NCBI GenBank assembly: GCA_023525975.1
Contig: CM042020.1
Span: 15,120,001 to 15,184,000, forward strand
DNA from: Smallanthus sonchifolius
Lineage: Eukaryota; Streptophyta; Magnoliopsida; Asterales; Asteraceae
Direction of reading: 5' to 3'
DNA: 64,000 bases
Shown in pieces: positions 43,714-52,939 of the stretch. Position numbers and translations under genes: made by a program. Position 1 is the stretch's first letter. The number at the start of each line of letters is the position of its first letter. Under the pieces are notes generated by a model. The model was not told where the DNA came from. It did not search any database and worked only from the letters and a program-made list of their open reading frames with translations.

Positions 43714-44843
43714 TTGTCACAACCGTGACTTCTCGCCTAAGCCAATGCCTCCCACTGCCTACACTGTCAATGTGATGCTTTTCATTCTCAATCCATTTCA
43801 CATCATCAAAGTGTATCTCTTAACTAACGTCACATAAAAACAAAGAAGAAAGTGGCAGATATAGTATCTGACCGTCACTGGGCGTTGTGGCCATGTGGGT
43901 TTCATGACCTCAAGCATTGGATTTACTTATTTACATATAGTTCTTAAACTTAGAACTTCATTTAAGCAGCGGAAAGTCATTCATTACAATACATAATCTT
44001 GTTTGAATGAATTAAAACATTGTTATAAACAATCCAAACTTTGAAACAAAACATAACATAATGCCAGATCTTCGAATCAGGTAACTCTTCTCTGCAAGCC
44101 AAGCATTCCCCAACTACCTTCCAAACTACACTTAACCTGATATGTATACTAAAAGTAAACTAACGCTGAGTGACTTCTAGCTTTACATAAACATATATTT
44201 AATAAAAGTAGAAGGATTTACACATACGTAAAATCAGTGACGGTAAAGGTAAAACATTTACTATTCTTTACTTTTAAGTCATACATTATTTGTATAATAT
44301 GTGCCAAAACATAACGTGGGAAACTTATCACAAAGACTCATCACGAAGGCTTATCCCGAAGGACTCATCACAAAGGACTTATCAGAAGAACTTATCATGA
44401 AGAAATTGTTGAGGTTACATTTACCCCATGAATAACCGATGTTATTCCTTATCACGAAGAAACCAGTTGCACAACCTTTGGCTAGCCGCAAAGGCCCCTA
44501 ATAAGGTAATTCCATGACATACATACTCACACACAACATAACAAATAACAACATAGTAACTGTTCCTGTAGGAACCCTTCCTAGATATTCACAATGTAAT
44601 GACTTCTAAAACTTTGACCTTCTTTTCTTTTATGAAAAACATTCTTTAACTTTCATAAACATCTTTACTTGCATAAACATTCATTTGCCTTACTTTAACT
44701 TTCTTTAAAGCTTCCTTTACTAAGTTTATTACTGCACAGATATAGTTAACACTTTAACGAGTATGCACACCACCCCAAAAGTAGGCATACATAGGATCTA
44801 GAATTCCTTTGACTTGCTGTAACTTTCTGAAACAAATGGCTAA
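43714..44843 (-). repeat. LTR-like remnant, probable gypsy
   Basis: It starts TGTCACAACCGTGAC and has the layout of the long gypsy LTRs: a GTAAACTAACGCTGAGTGA block like the splice or leader region, and AT-rich downstream DNA. No partner LTR is in the window. It contains a minisatellite of about 14 bp at 44323-44403 (variants of ACTTATCACGAAGG). A solo LTR cuts it on the right. Confidence 0.35.
44323..44403. repeat. 14-bp minisatellite, about six units
   Basis: Imperfect units of the type ACTTATCACAAAG / ACTCATCACGAAGG / CTTATCCCGAAGG. Confidence 0.8.
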
Positions 44844-44848
44844 GGTAT

Positions 44849-46453
44849 TGATATGCCCTAAATTATACATGTTTTGCATTCATAATAATCCACATATTAT
44901 GGTACTAATTGATTAATAACCTTGCAATTGATACTTAAAACGTTAATATTTCGTAATTGCAGGTTATTCGGTGTCTTAAAGATAAACAAAGCTAAAATCA
45001 ATCAAAAACACCAAGAAATCAAGCTTCTAGAAGGATCATTCCCGAGCTTTGGTCCCCAAGAAGTCAACCAAGGTCAACAATAGTCAATAAGCAGCTAAAA
45101 GACAAAACTGGGCAGCAGGGGAGGGATGCACGGGTGTGCATTGCACTCCCTTGCTTTCCAAACTCCAATACATTGTCCTGTGTACCATGTTTGATTCCCG
45201 AGGTGTTTAAACGCCCGTGCAATCCAATGCACGGCCGTGCATTGCTCATTTGAGGCCTATAAATATGAGGCTTGGGTTCTTCATTCCACACTCCCTACCA
45301 GACATTATTATAGCTCAAGATTGTCCGTTTATGTAGTTTAGAGTAGAGAGTAGAAAGGTTCCTCCTCTTTGTCCGCAATAGGGGAGCCTACAAAACTCAG
45401 CGTTACGCTAGTTAGTATTGCCATTCGTGGCTAAACTCTTTGTATTGCTAGGGTGAAGATGAAGTTTGGTGTATGTTAATGTTCAACGCATTAATCTAGT
45501 GGTATGTTTATATCTTTAATTATTCGCTCTTAAAACCACCTTCTAGGTGGGATTTTTATTATTATCTAAACTTATCTTTACACTTGTGAGTGTTCTTGAT
45601 TTTAAAGTGAAAGACCGTAAAACATTTTTAATCAAAATTCTCTTGAAACTTGTACGTCTTTATACAAGCTGATTTTATTGATAAGGCCGTACGTCTTTTT
45701 ACGAACTTATTATGAGACCAAGAATTGGTGAACTCACGTTGGTAACGGTACGTCTTTATACATGGTCCCATTTTTACACCGCCTCCCGGTGAACAAAGTC
45801 TAATCACTCTTTTAATAATAATAACTAAGCACCTATGTCTGATGTCCTAAACCAACTCGAAGAGAACACAAAAAAGTTGAGGGTAACGATGTCCCTAGCA
45901 GGGAGTCCTACCATTTTACTATTTAAGATTATAATTCGTGAACCAAATGTCGTGAGAATGAGGCTCTAGCGGTGTCCCGGGTCACACATTTGTATTAGTC
46001 ATACCACCGGATTAGTCAACTTAACGTTATCATATACCAAGCGGATTCGAAGCCCAAAGCAATACTCTTCGTGACCTGGTCATCTTCGAGATACTTACTT
46101 TCTTGCTATTTACTATTCTGTTATTTACATTTCTGCTACACACTTCACACACGTTTTTACTTTTATGTCATTTACTTTACCATCATTTACTTTTCTGCTT
46201 CACAAGCACACAAAACCCACTCACTAATTAAACCGGATAAACGATAACAAACGTTGAGTATTGGAACTCGACCGTGTCCATTGGCTCGATACTTGGTTAT
46301 TACCTAAACTATATTACGCTGCGATTGCCTATTGTGTGTGTTTTAAGTTAAAGTAATTATCATTTTATAAATTTAAAACATGATCTCGTGAAATCAACAA
46401 CATATCTAAATATATTATTATATAATATATTTATCACATCCACACGCACATCA
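44849..46453 (+). repeat. Solo LTR, Tat/Athila-like (1.6 kb)
   Basis: It starts TGATATGCCC and ends CGCACATCA. It is flanked by GGTAT (44844-44848) and GGTAC (46454-46458), a 5-bp duplication with one change. A TATA box (CCTATAAATATGAGG) lies at 45248-45262. A perfect 18-bp palindrome built on ATGCACGGCCGTGCAT lies just upstream at 45226-45243. The downstream phrases (GGCTCGATACTTGG near 46282, GCGATTGCCTATTGTGTG) parallel the end of the 34858 LTR. No internal region remains. Confidence 0.83.
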
Positions 46454-46539
46454 GGTACTATTCAGCAGCCATGTTTCCGTTTTCTAGAATTCCTTTGACT
46501 TGTGCCGTGAATGGTATGTTGGTAAGAATAGTATGACGA

Positions 46540-47100
46540 TGTCCAATGTATATTAGCCACACAGGCTAAACAAGTGTTCTATCTTTGAGATCTTTCTCGA
46601 ACCACTACCAATGGAGGGTTGTTGAGGACGTTCACCATCGAAAGCTTTGGGATCATCCTAGTGTTGTTAATGAGATAGATATATTGCAGGACACTCAATC
46701 AAATGATTATAATTTGATTGTCGACACTGGATGTGAAGTTGGTGAATCAAGTCACGTAGGTGGTGACCAAACTCACATTCCCCATGCAGAAACTCAATCT
46801 ATTACATGGGAAACTCAATCATTTTTTGGTAATTTGGTTGTCGACTTAGGCTACTTGCCTATGGGGACAACTTTAAATGAGTGTGGTGACCCAAGTCATA
46901 TTGCCCTGATTGATCTCGATGAAAATTTTATTAATGATGATGAAGAAGATGGAGACGATGAAGATGCATACAATTCAGATGAGGAAGATGAAATAAATGA
47001 CGACGATGAAGAAGATGATGTTGTTGACTCACGTTATTGTAGTGATGATTCTGATCGAATGTATGTTAAAAATGTACTATTTATCTTTGTTGATTATTAA
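46540..47100 (+). pseudogene. CACTA transposase (TNPD) C-terminal end, DUF4216-like
   Basis: The first part reads ILATQAKQVFYL-stop-DLSRTTTN. A 1-bp loss at about 46606 then moves it into the 171-codon frame WRVVEDVHHRKLWDHPSVVN. This is the end of the DUF4216-type segment of CACTA transposases. After it come about 60 acidic residues (DDEEDGDDEDAYNSDEEDE), common at the C-terminus of these proteins. The catalytic part is absent. Normal length would be near 1000 aa. Confidence 0.72.
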
Positions 47101-47137
47101 TTATTTAGGCTTACTAATTATTTTTGTCGAAGGAATA

Positions 47138-49029
47138 ATGGCAACAATGTCGCAATCACACGGTGGTGATGGTGGAGACGGTGGATATGGGGGTTCGTAT
47201 AACTTCGCGTCGGGTTGTGCAGGTGGATCTGGTGGTAAGTTACTTTTTGGTGTTTAATGTATGTCTTTACAATTGCCTAACTTTTCAATTCCATGTGTCA
47301 ATGTAGGTAGTGCCTCCCAGAAAAGGCGTTCCAAAGCCAAAAACCTAAAGTTATACAAGAAATTTGAGCAAAATGGGAGGAAGCCTCTTCCCATTGATGT
47401 TGAAGTTCATGGCAGGGGGTACAAGTTCGTGGGAGAGAAAGCGTCTGATTTTATACGTGCTATCTCCCTGGAGGTTGAAAAGGTTGTTCCCCCACATTAT
47501 CCTAATTGGGCCAAGGTTCCAAATGAAAAAAAACATGTTGTATATCCCACTCTCTTAGTAAGTATATATGTTTTATAATTACTTACAATTTCATAACTAT
47601 TAGATTTTTTCTAATTACTTCCATTTATAGGAATATTTTGATCTGGACAGCTGGAGAAACACTTACAAATGGCGAGGCATTGGACTCGGAATCACCGTCG
47701 AGTGTCAGAGGGCTTATAAAGAACACAAGAGAGAGTTGAGAGTTCATTTCAACGAGCATGGGGGATACGATGATGTGGAGGAGGCGAGGAATAATCCACC
47801 AGAAGATATTGATCGAGGAAACTGGGAAAGGTGGATTGATGAGTTGTTTTTAACTGAGGCCTATAGAAACCGCTTCGAGAAGAACAAACAAAACATAGCC
47901 CAACAACGCTACCCAAGTTTCCATGGGAGCAAATCATATGCCCACCGCCGACACATGGAGGTATGAAATACAATTGTTAGTATTATACAAACATGCTTAT
48001 TAATTCTTAGTGATATTATTTTTCTTTTTCACAGGGGACCGGTCCTATTGATGTATTCAGAGCCACCCATTATAAAGAAGGGACGGGTTGGGCCAATGAC
48101 ACTGTAACATCAGACTATGTAAGTAAAATGATTTTGTTGTTAGAACATCCAACTGTAACTTTAAATGGGTCAAAATGACCCAAACACACTTTAATAGACT
48201 TATAACATCCAATTGTAACTTTAAACGGGTCAAAACGACCCAAACACACTTTAATAGACTTAGAACATCCAACTGTAATTTTAAACGGGTCAAAACGACC
48301 GAAACACACTTTAATAGACTTAGAACATCCAACTGTAACTTTAAACGGGTCAAAACGACCCAAACACACTTTAATAGACTTAGAACATCCAACTGAAACT
48401 TTAAACAGGTCAAAACGACCCAAACACACTTTAATAGACTTAGAACATCCAACTCGAGCCCAATTGTTGTATATTTTTGCTAGTATTATTAGTATTTGTT
48501 GTTATTAATGTTGGTTGATTGGAATTTGTAAATTATTATCGTTTATGACTTATAGTTTAACAGGTTGGTTATCCATTTTACAGCAGTTATGTTGTCGAAT
48601 TTTAGTAAAATAGTCAAGTGATTGTTTATTACATTGTTTAATGCAGGACCGAATTCAAGAGGAGTTTACAAGATCCTCCGCCGAGTCTGGTGGTGATTCA
48701 TCTATAGTTGATGAGTTTGCGTGCATGGAACGTGCATTGGGTCATAGGCATGGCCATATACGTAGTGTTAGTCATGTGGTGAGTAATCCCACACCTGATG
48801 TGTTTAGTACCCCCCCCCTCCACAACCCCATTGGTAAAAAATGGACGAGCGAATGACTAAACTTCAACAAGTCCAAAAACAATAACAAAGAGAACATAAA
48901 CGCCAACAACAACGAGAGGAAGAACAACGACAAATGGCTATCCATAATCAACAAATGCTTGAAATGCAACGCCAAATGGAAGAAATGCGTCGCATAGGGA
49001 AACGTCGAACAAGCAGCGACGATAATTAG
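47138..49029 (+). pseudogene. CACTA second gene (Transposase_24, Ptta/En/Spm family), five exons
   Basis: The proposed exons are 47138-47234, 47307-47557, 47631-47960, 48035-48118 and 48647-49029. All introns are GT..AG and all junctions keep phase. The protein starts with a Gly-rich leader, then KRRSKAKNLKLYKKFEQNGR, DFIRAISLEVEKVVPPHYPN, EYFDLDSWRNTYKWRGIG, HGSKSYAHRRHMEGTGPID and VDEFACMERALGHRHGHIR, the conserved core of plant En/Spm-associated proteins. In the last exon a C9 run near 48813 shifts the frame. The shifted frame continues as a Gln/Glu-rich coiled coil (QREEEQRQMAIHNQQMLEMQ) with one TAA, to a stop at 49027-49029. In En/Spm the equivalent protein binds the subterminal repeats. 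One homopolymer indel and one nonsense change separate this from an open gene. Confidence 0.75.
48141..48454. repeat. 60-bp minisatellite in intron 4 of the CACTA gene
   Basis: Five full 60-bp units and a 14-bp partial unit. Each has TAGAACATCCAACTGTAAC, then a small hairpin (GGGTCAAAACGACCC), then CAAACACACTTTAATAGACT. Identity between units is high. The array lies wholly between the splice donor at 48119 and the acceptor at 48646, so it should be removed from the mRNA. Confidence 0.93.
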
Positions 49030-49279
49030 CCGGTAGTTGTTGTCTTTGTTGTTGCGAATGTCGTGGGATGTTTGTTTTGTGAACAATTTGAATGTTTGTG
49101 TGTTTCGGACAAGTTTGTGGTTCGGATATTAGTTTTTGTGGTTCGGACAATGTTATGGTATGATATTTGGTTCTTTTGAATGGTTTATATTATTAAATTT
49201 GCAGTTTTTGTTAATATAAATTTTATGTTTCTGGAAAAAATTTCAAAATTAAAAAATATAAAAAAAACATAAATGACTT

Positions 49280-49600
49280 ATACCGACAGCATGTCGTCGA
49301 GATAGGTCTTTTTCAAAAATTATTAAAAAAAACTAAAAACCCCTATACTGATGACATGTCGTCGGGATAGATTTTCTTTTTGAATTTTTTAATTCGACCC
49401 TGGCCCGACGACATGTCGTCGGTATAGCTTTTCTTTTTGAATTTTTTAATTAGACCCTGTCCCGACGACATGTCGTCAGTATAGGTCAACCTATACCGAC
49501 GACATCTTTGAGCTATTGGGACGAAGCAATACCGACGAACCCTGTGCCGACGACATGTCGTCTGGATAGCCTATTCCGACGACTTGTCGTCGGTATAGGG
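49280..49600. repeat. CACTA subterminal palindromic repeats
   Basis: At least six copies of a palindrome CGACGACATGTCGTCG or one-base variants, mostly followed by G(G)(G/T)ATAG, at spacings of about 40-60 bp in both orientations. They are the probable binding sites for the element's own DNA-binding protein, by analogy with En/Spm. Confidence 0.85.
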
Positions 49601-50267
49601 TTAAATTTTTTCGTCCCTATAGAGTGTTACTGTTGTAGTGTTTCTTCTGAGTTCTAGATAAATCTTTTCATTATCTATAAAATTTAAATTCAAATTAATA
49701 TAACTAACCTTAATAGTTAAGTGAAAATAACAAAGCAACGTCCTCATGAATAAAACCCAATGCTCAGTTACATTATACAAAGGAAATTCACACAAACGAT
49801 GATGCACACATGAATATGCCATATAACATGTTATTAATTAACTAATTAAGATAATCATATCATATTTAGAGGGAATATCTGTATCTTTTTTGTAATAATG
49901 TTTTCTCAACACAATGAATAAACTCAATGCTTTACATGCAGTAGACACGCGGTATATTCACACAAACAATAGGCGCATGTCCGGGTACTTTTTCAGCACA
50001 CCGACATGCAACGTAACATGTTCTTTAAGATAACCGCAGTATATTTGGAGGAGATATCTCTATTTTTTGTAATAATGCTTTCTCAACGCTTCATCCGCAT
50101 CCAATGCTTCTCACACTCATTGCACAACATATATTTACACAAACACATGTATGTGTTATGTGAGTTATGTGTGAGTGAGAAAATGATGATCGGTTTTTTG
50201 CTTTAGGTAAAATCATGTGAAGAGGAGAGAGAAGGATTTTACAACATGACAGATAAGTGGTTGCAAC

Positions 50268-50547
50268 TAAAGGTGTATAAATCGGGTTGAAGACCCAAAC
50301 CGGTTCGGGTTGAAACCGGTTAGGGTTTAGTCAATCGGTTTTTGGTCAAACCGGTTCAATTCGAAATCGGTTATTAAGGAGGTTTGACCGGCTTAAAATC
50401 TGGTTTTGACCAATTCGGTTCGGGTTGCCATAGGGTTAAAACGGTTTCAAACTGCCAGTTTCAATCGGTTTCAAACCTGATTCACTCAAACCAGTTCTAT
50501 TTTCGGTTCAGGTCGGTTTCTAAATCGGTTTTTCTGGTTCACCTCTA
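50268..50547. mobile_element. hAT-like MITE rich in AACCGGTT
   Basis: The ends TAAAGGTGTATAAATCGG and (reverse complement) TAGAGGTGAACCAGAAAAACC fit the plant hAT terminus TAGAGGTGNNNA. The body has many CCGGTT motifs. It interrupts the duplicated promoter block at GTGGTTGCAAC / ACAACTTTTAAATG, the same place that reads GTGGTTGCAACATGTAAATG in the downstream copy. I could not define a clean 8-bp target duplication. Confidence 0.65.
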
Positions 50548-50799
50548 GACTTACAACTTTTAAATGTTTGAAACATGATGGTGGGTTTTTAAACGACACC
50601 ATTTCTTAGGGAAATAATTTCAAGACAAAAGACAACGATCATTAGCCCTATAAAAGTGTATATATCAATATATCATACCTTCCCAACACCAACAAAATCT
50701 TAAACATACATCACTCAACCAGCAACGCACATTTCTTCAGTGCACAAATATGTTATATAACATCTTCTTTAAACTAACCAAATTACATTTTAGAGGGAA

Positions 50800-50908
50800 C
50801 TAGTTGAATACCTGCGCTTCGCGACGGGTCTCAGTTCGCTTAATTCGCTCATAATATGTTCGGTTCTTCACAGTATCACAACGGTAACGGCACTCGATAT
50901 AGGTCAGA
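50800..50908 (-). mobile_element. Helitron-like micro-insert
   Basis: Read on the minus strand it begins TCTGACC and ends with a GC-rich hairpin region (CGTCGCGAAGCGCAGG), then CTAG, between a T and an A. That is the TC...hairpin...CTRR pattern of Helitrons with A/T insertion. Neighbouring copies of the promoter block lack it, which supports the borders. It is only 109 bp and has no coding content. Confidence 0.5.
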
Positions 50909-51180
50909 TAATGTTTTCTCAACACACCATCCTCATGAATTAAAACCCAATGCTTCTAACACACATTAGACAACATATATTCACACAAAACAATATGCGC
51001 ATATCACTTATGTGAGTTATGTGTTAGTGAGAAAATGATGATCAACTTTTTGTGTGGGTAAATCATGTGAAGAGAAGAGAGAAGAATTTAACAAATAAGT
51101 GGTTGCAACATGTAAATGTCTGAAATATAATGGTGGGTTTTCTTCCAAAAACGATGTCGTATTTAGGTGTAAATCGTTAC

Positions 51181-51241
51181 CCTATAAAAGTGTAAATATT
51201 ATACCTTCCCAACACCAACAAAATCTATCAAAACCTTAAAC
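51181..51241 (+). promoter_or_regulatory. Core promoter and leader of the intact UGT
   Basis: A TATAAAA box lies at 51183-51189 and the ATG 53 bp later. Leader elements (CTTCCCAACACCAACAAAATC) are the same as in the orphan promoter at 50680-50700. Confidence 0.7.
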
Positions 51242-52630
51242 ATGCATCACTCAACCAACAACACACATTTACTACTCTATCCTTGTCCTGGCTACGGCCA
51301 TGTCAACCCCTCACTCGAACTCACCCACCACCTCCTCCGCCGCGGCCTCACCATCACCGTCATCATCTCCGCCACCGACCTCCCACTACTCGACCCTCTC
51401 CTCTCCTCATACCCTTCTTCTCTACACAAGCTTCTCTTCCATGATCCACAAATTAACCCATCCTCCACTCAACCCCTTATATCCAAAATACTTTCAACCC
51501 AACAACTGTTTAACCCCATCGTTAAATGGTTCAAATCCCAACCTTCACCGCCGGTGGCCATCATCTCCGACTTTTTTCTCGGCTGGACTACCGACCTCGC
51601 TTCCCACCTCGGCATTCAACGAGTAATGTTTTCGACTTCCGGTGCTCTTGGTTCTTCCATTTTTCACGCGTTATGGCGAGACATACCGGAGATCAACGAT
51701 GCCAACACTGACAAAGATGAAAGTTTCTTGATTTCCTTCCCGGAAATCCCTAACTCGCCGGAGTTTCCTTGGTGGCACTTGCCACCGGCGTCACGTATCT
51801 ATAAAAAGGGAGACCAATATTTTGAATCTTTTAGGATGACAATGCTGGCTAATATTAAAAGCTGGGGAATTGTGTACAACACATTTGAAGGGTTGGAAGG
51901 AGTTTACATCGACCACATGAAGAAACAAATGGGTCATAATCGGGTTTGGGCGGTTGGCCCGTTACTCCCCGAAGAACATGGCCCGATGGCTAGTGCACGA
52001 ACCGGGTCGAGTGAGGTGCCACCTGATGACCTGCTCATGTGGTTGGATACCAAGCCTGATGAATCTGTTGTGTATATATGTTTTGGCAGCCGAGCCACCT
52101 TAAGTGAGGGGCAAATGAGTGTGTTAATAGGTGCACTCAAGCTCAGTAAAGTTGGGTATATATTTAGTATGAAAGCGAGCGGTTCGAGCTCAATCCGTAG
52201 CGAGTTTGAAGAGGATCTGGTGGCGGGTCGAGGGTTCGTGGTGAAAGGTTGGGCTCCACAGTTGGCAATACTTAAACATCGGGCTGTAGGCTCGTATCTG
52301 ACTCATTGTGGGTGGAACTCGATGTTGGAAGGAATTGCAGCGGGTGTGATGACGTTGGCGTGGCCGATGGGTGCGGACCAGTTTGCAAATGCTACACTGT
52401 TGGTTGATGAGTTGGGTTCTGGGAAACGAGTTTGTGAGGGTGGACCCGAGATTGTTCCGGACTCAAATGAGTTGGCTCGGTTGTTGGATGAGTCGTTAAG
52501 TGGTGATCTGCCTGAGAGAGTTAAAGTTAAGGAGCTAAGACATGGTGCCATGAAGGCGGTTAAAGAAGGAACATCAAGAAGGGATTTGGATATGTTCGTC
52601 AAGCTTGTGTGTGAGCTCGAAGATCATTAG
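51242..52630 (+). CDS. UDP-glycosyltransferase, UGT89-like (family GT1), intact
   Basis: A single-exon gene of 462 aa, normal for the family. It would be a cytosolic enzyme that transfers a sugar from a UDP-sugar to a small acceptor, probably a phenolic or flavonoid (inferred from UGT89 relatives). The catalytic His is H20 in GYGHVNP and the likely partner Asp is D110 in IISDFFLGW. Other landmarks are WAVGPLLPE and ESVVYICFGS. The 44-residue PSPG donor box spans residues 337-380, from WAPQ through HCGWNS to ADQ. The final Gln is usual for UDP-glucose users, and UGT89 members vary. The first ATG is chosen because it follows the TATA box and conserved leader. A truncated promoter copy and a dead paralogue (12753) show local duplication. 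The family group is based on recalled motifs. Confidence 0.93.
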   Translation: MHHSTNNTHLLLYPCPGYGHVNPSLELTHHLLRRGLTITVIISATDLPLLDPLLSSYPSSLHKLLFHDPQINPSSTQPLISKILSTQQLFNPIVKWFKSQPSPPVAIISDFFLGWTTDLASHLGIQRVMFSTSGALGSSIFHALWRDIPEINDANTDKDESFLISFPEIPNSPEFPWWHLPPASRIYKKGDQYFESFRMTMLANIKSWGIVYNTFEGLEGVYIDHMKKQMGHNRVWAVGPLLPEEHGPMASARTGSSEVPPDDLLMWLDTKPDESVVYICFGSRATLSEGQMSVLIGALKLSKVGYIFSMKASGSSSIRSEFEEDLVAGRGFVVKGWAPQLAILKHRAVGSYLTHCGWNSMLEGIAAGVMTLAWPMGADQFANATLLVDELGSGKRVCEGGPEIVPDSNELARLLDESLSGDLPERVKVKELRHGAMKAVKEGTSRRDLDMFVKLVCELEDH

Positions 52631-52939
52631 ACAATGTGTTATTGGTTATCCTAACCTATTAATGTGCGGCTCACTTTATCCTGTTTTCTTTTTAGAAAAA
52701 AGGTACTTTTAAAATGTATGTTTTACTTGAGTTTTTTATTTTAATAATATTATACAAATGGGTTGTCGCCTGACGTCTCCCTTAAACATTTAATTTTATT
52801 TACTAATCATTTGGCATTTAATCTAATTTTTCTCTAATAACATGTAATGTATGTTAAATGATAAATATTCCCCAAGTACTTAAAAAAATAAGAAGAATAT
52901 AACAAACCCCCCAACCCCCCCCCCCCCCCAATACCCCTA
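52631..52939. other. 3' flank of the UGT, poly-C tract
   Basis: AT-rich 3' region. No clean AATAAA was found, and plant signals are loose. A C-rich homopolymer run (52910-52929) lies just before the small LTR element. Confidence 0.6.

Larger units (their letters stand above)
46540..49640 (+). mobile_element. CACTA (En/Spm) transposon, 5'-truncated
   Basis: It contains the C-terminal end of the TNPD/TNP2-type transposase, a separate spliced gene of the Ptta/En/Spm family, subterminal palindromic repeats (49280-49600) and a right terminus CTGTTGTAGTG at 49630-49640. The reverse complement, CACTACAACAG, is a typical CACTA TIR. The left half, including most of the transposase and the other TIR, is missing. 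The break lies between the solo LTR and about 46540. Confidence 0.88.
49641..51180 (+). repeat. Tandemly duplicated upstream region of the intact UGT
   Basis: Four diverged blocks share the series AACATGTT...TTTAGAGGGA, then TAATGTTTTCTCAACAC, then CCAATGCTTCT...ACACA. They fall at about 49735-49828, 49829-50013, 50014-50756 and 50757-51240. The third contains a complete core promoter (TATAAAA at 50649) followed by the start of a UGT coding region whose ATG has become ATA (50706), then broken after about 30 bp. The fourth drives the real gene. A hAT MITE sits in block three and a Helitron-like insert in block four. Confidence 0.75.

Noticed and set aside
48115..48452. ORFs of 73-131 codons with repeated SLLKCVWVVLT or THFNRLRTSNCN motifs
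   Set aside because: They are translations of the 60-bp minisatellite (unit length divisible by three), inside an intron.
48141..48454. Regular 60-bp repeats that might suggest a CRISPR array
   Set aside because: The units are contiguous, without unique spacers, and the DNA is plant nuclear.
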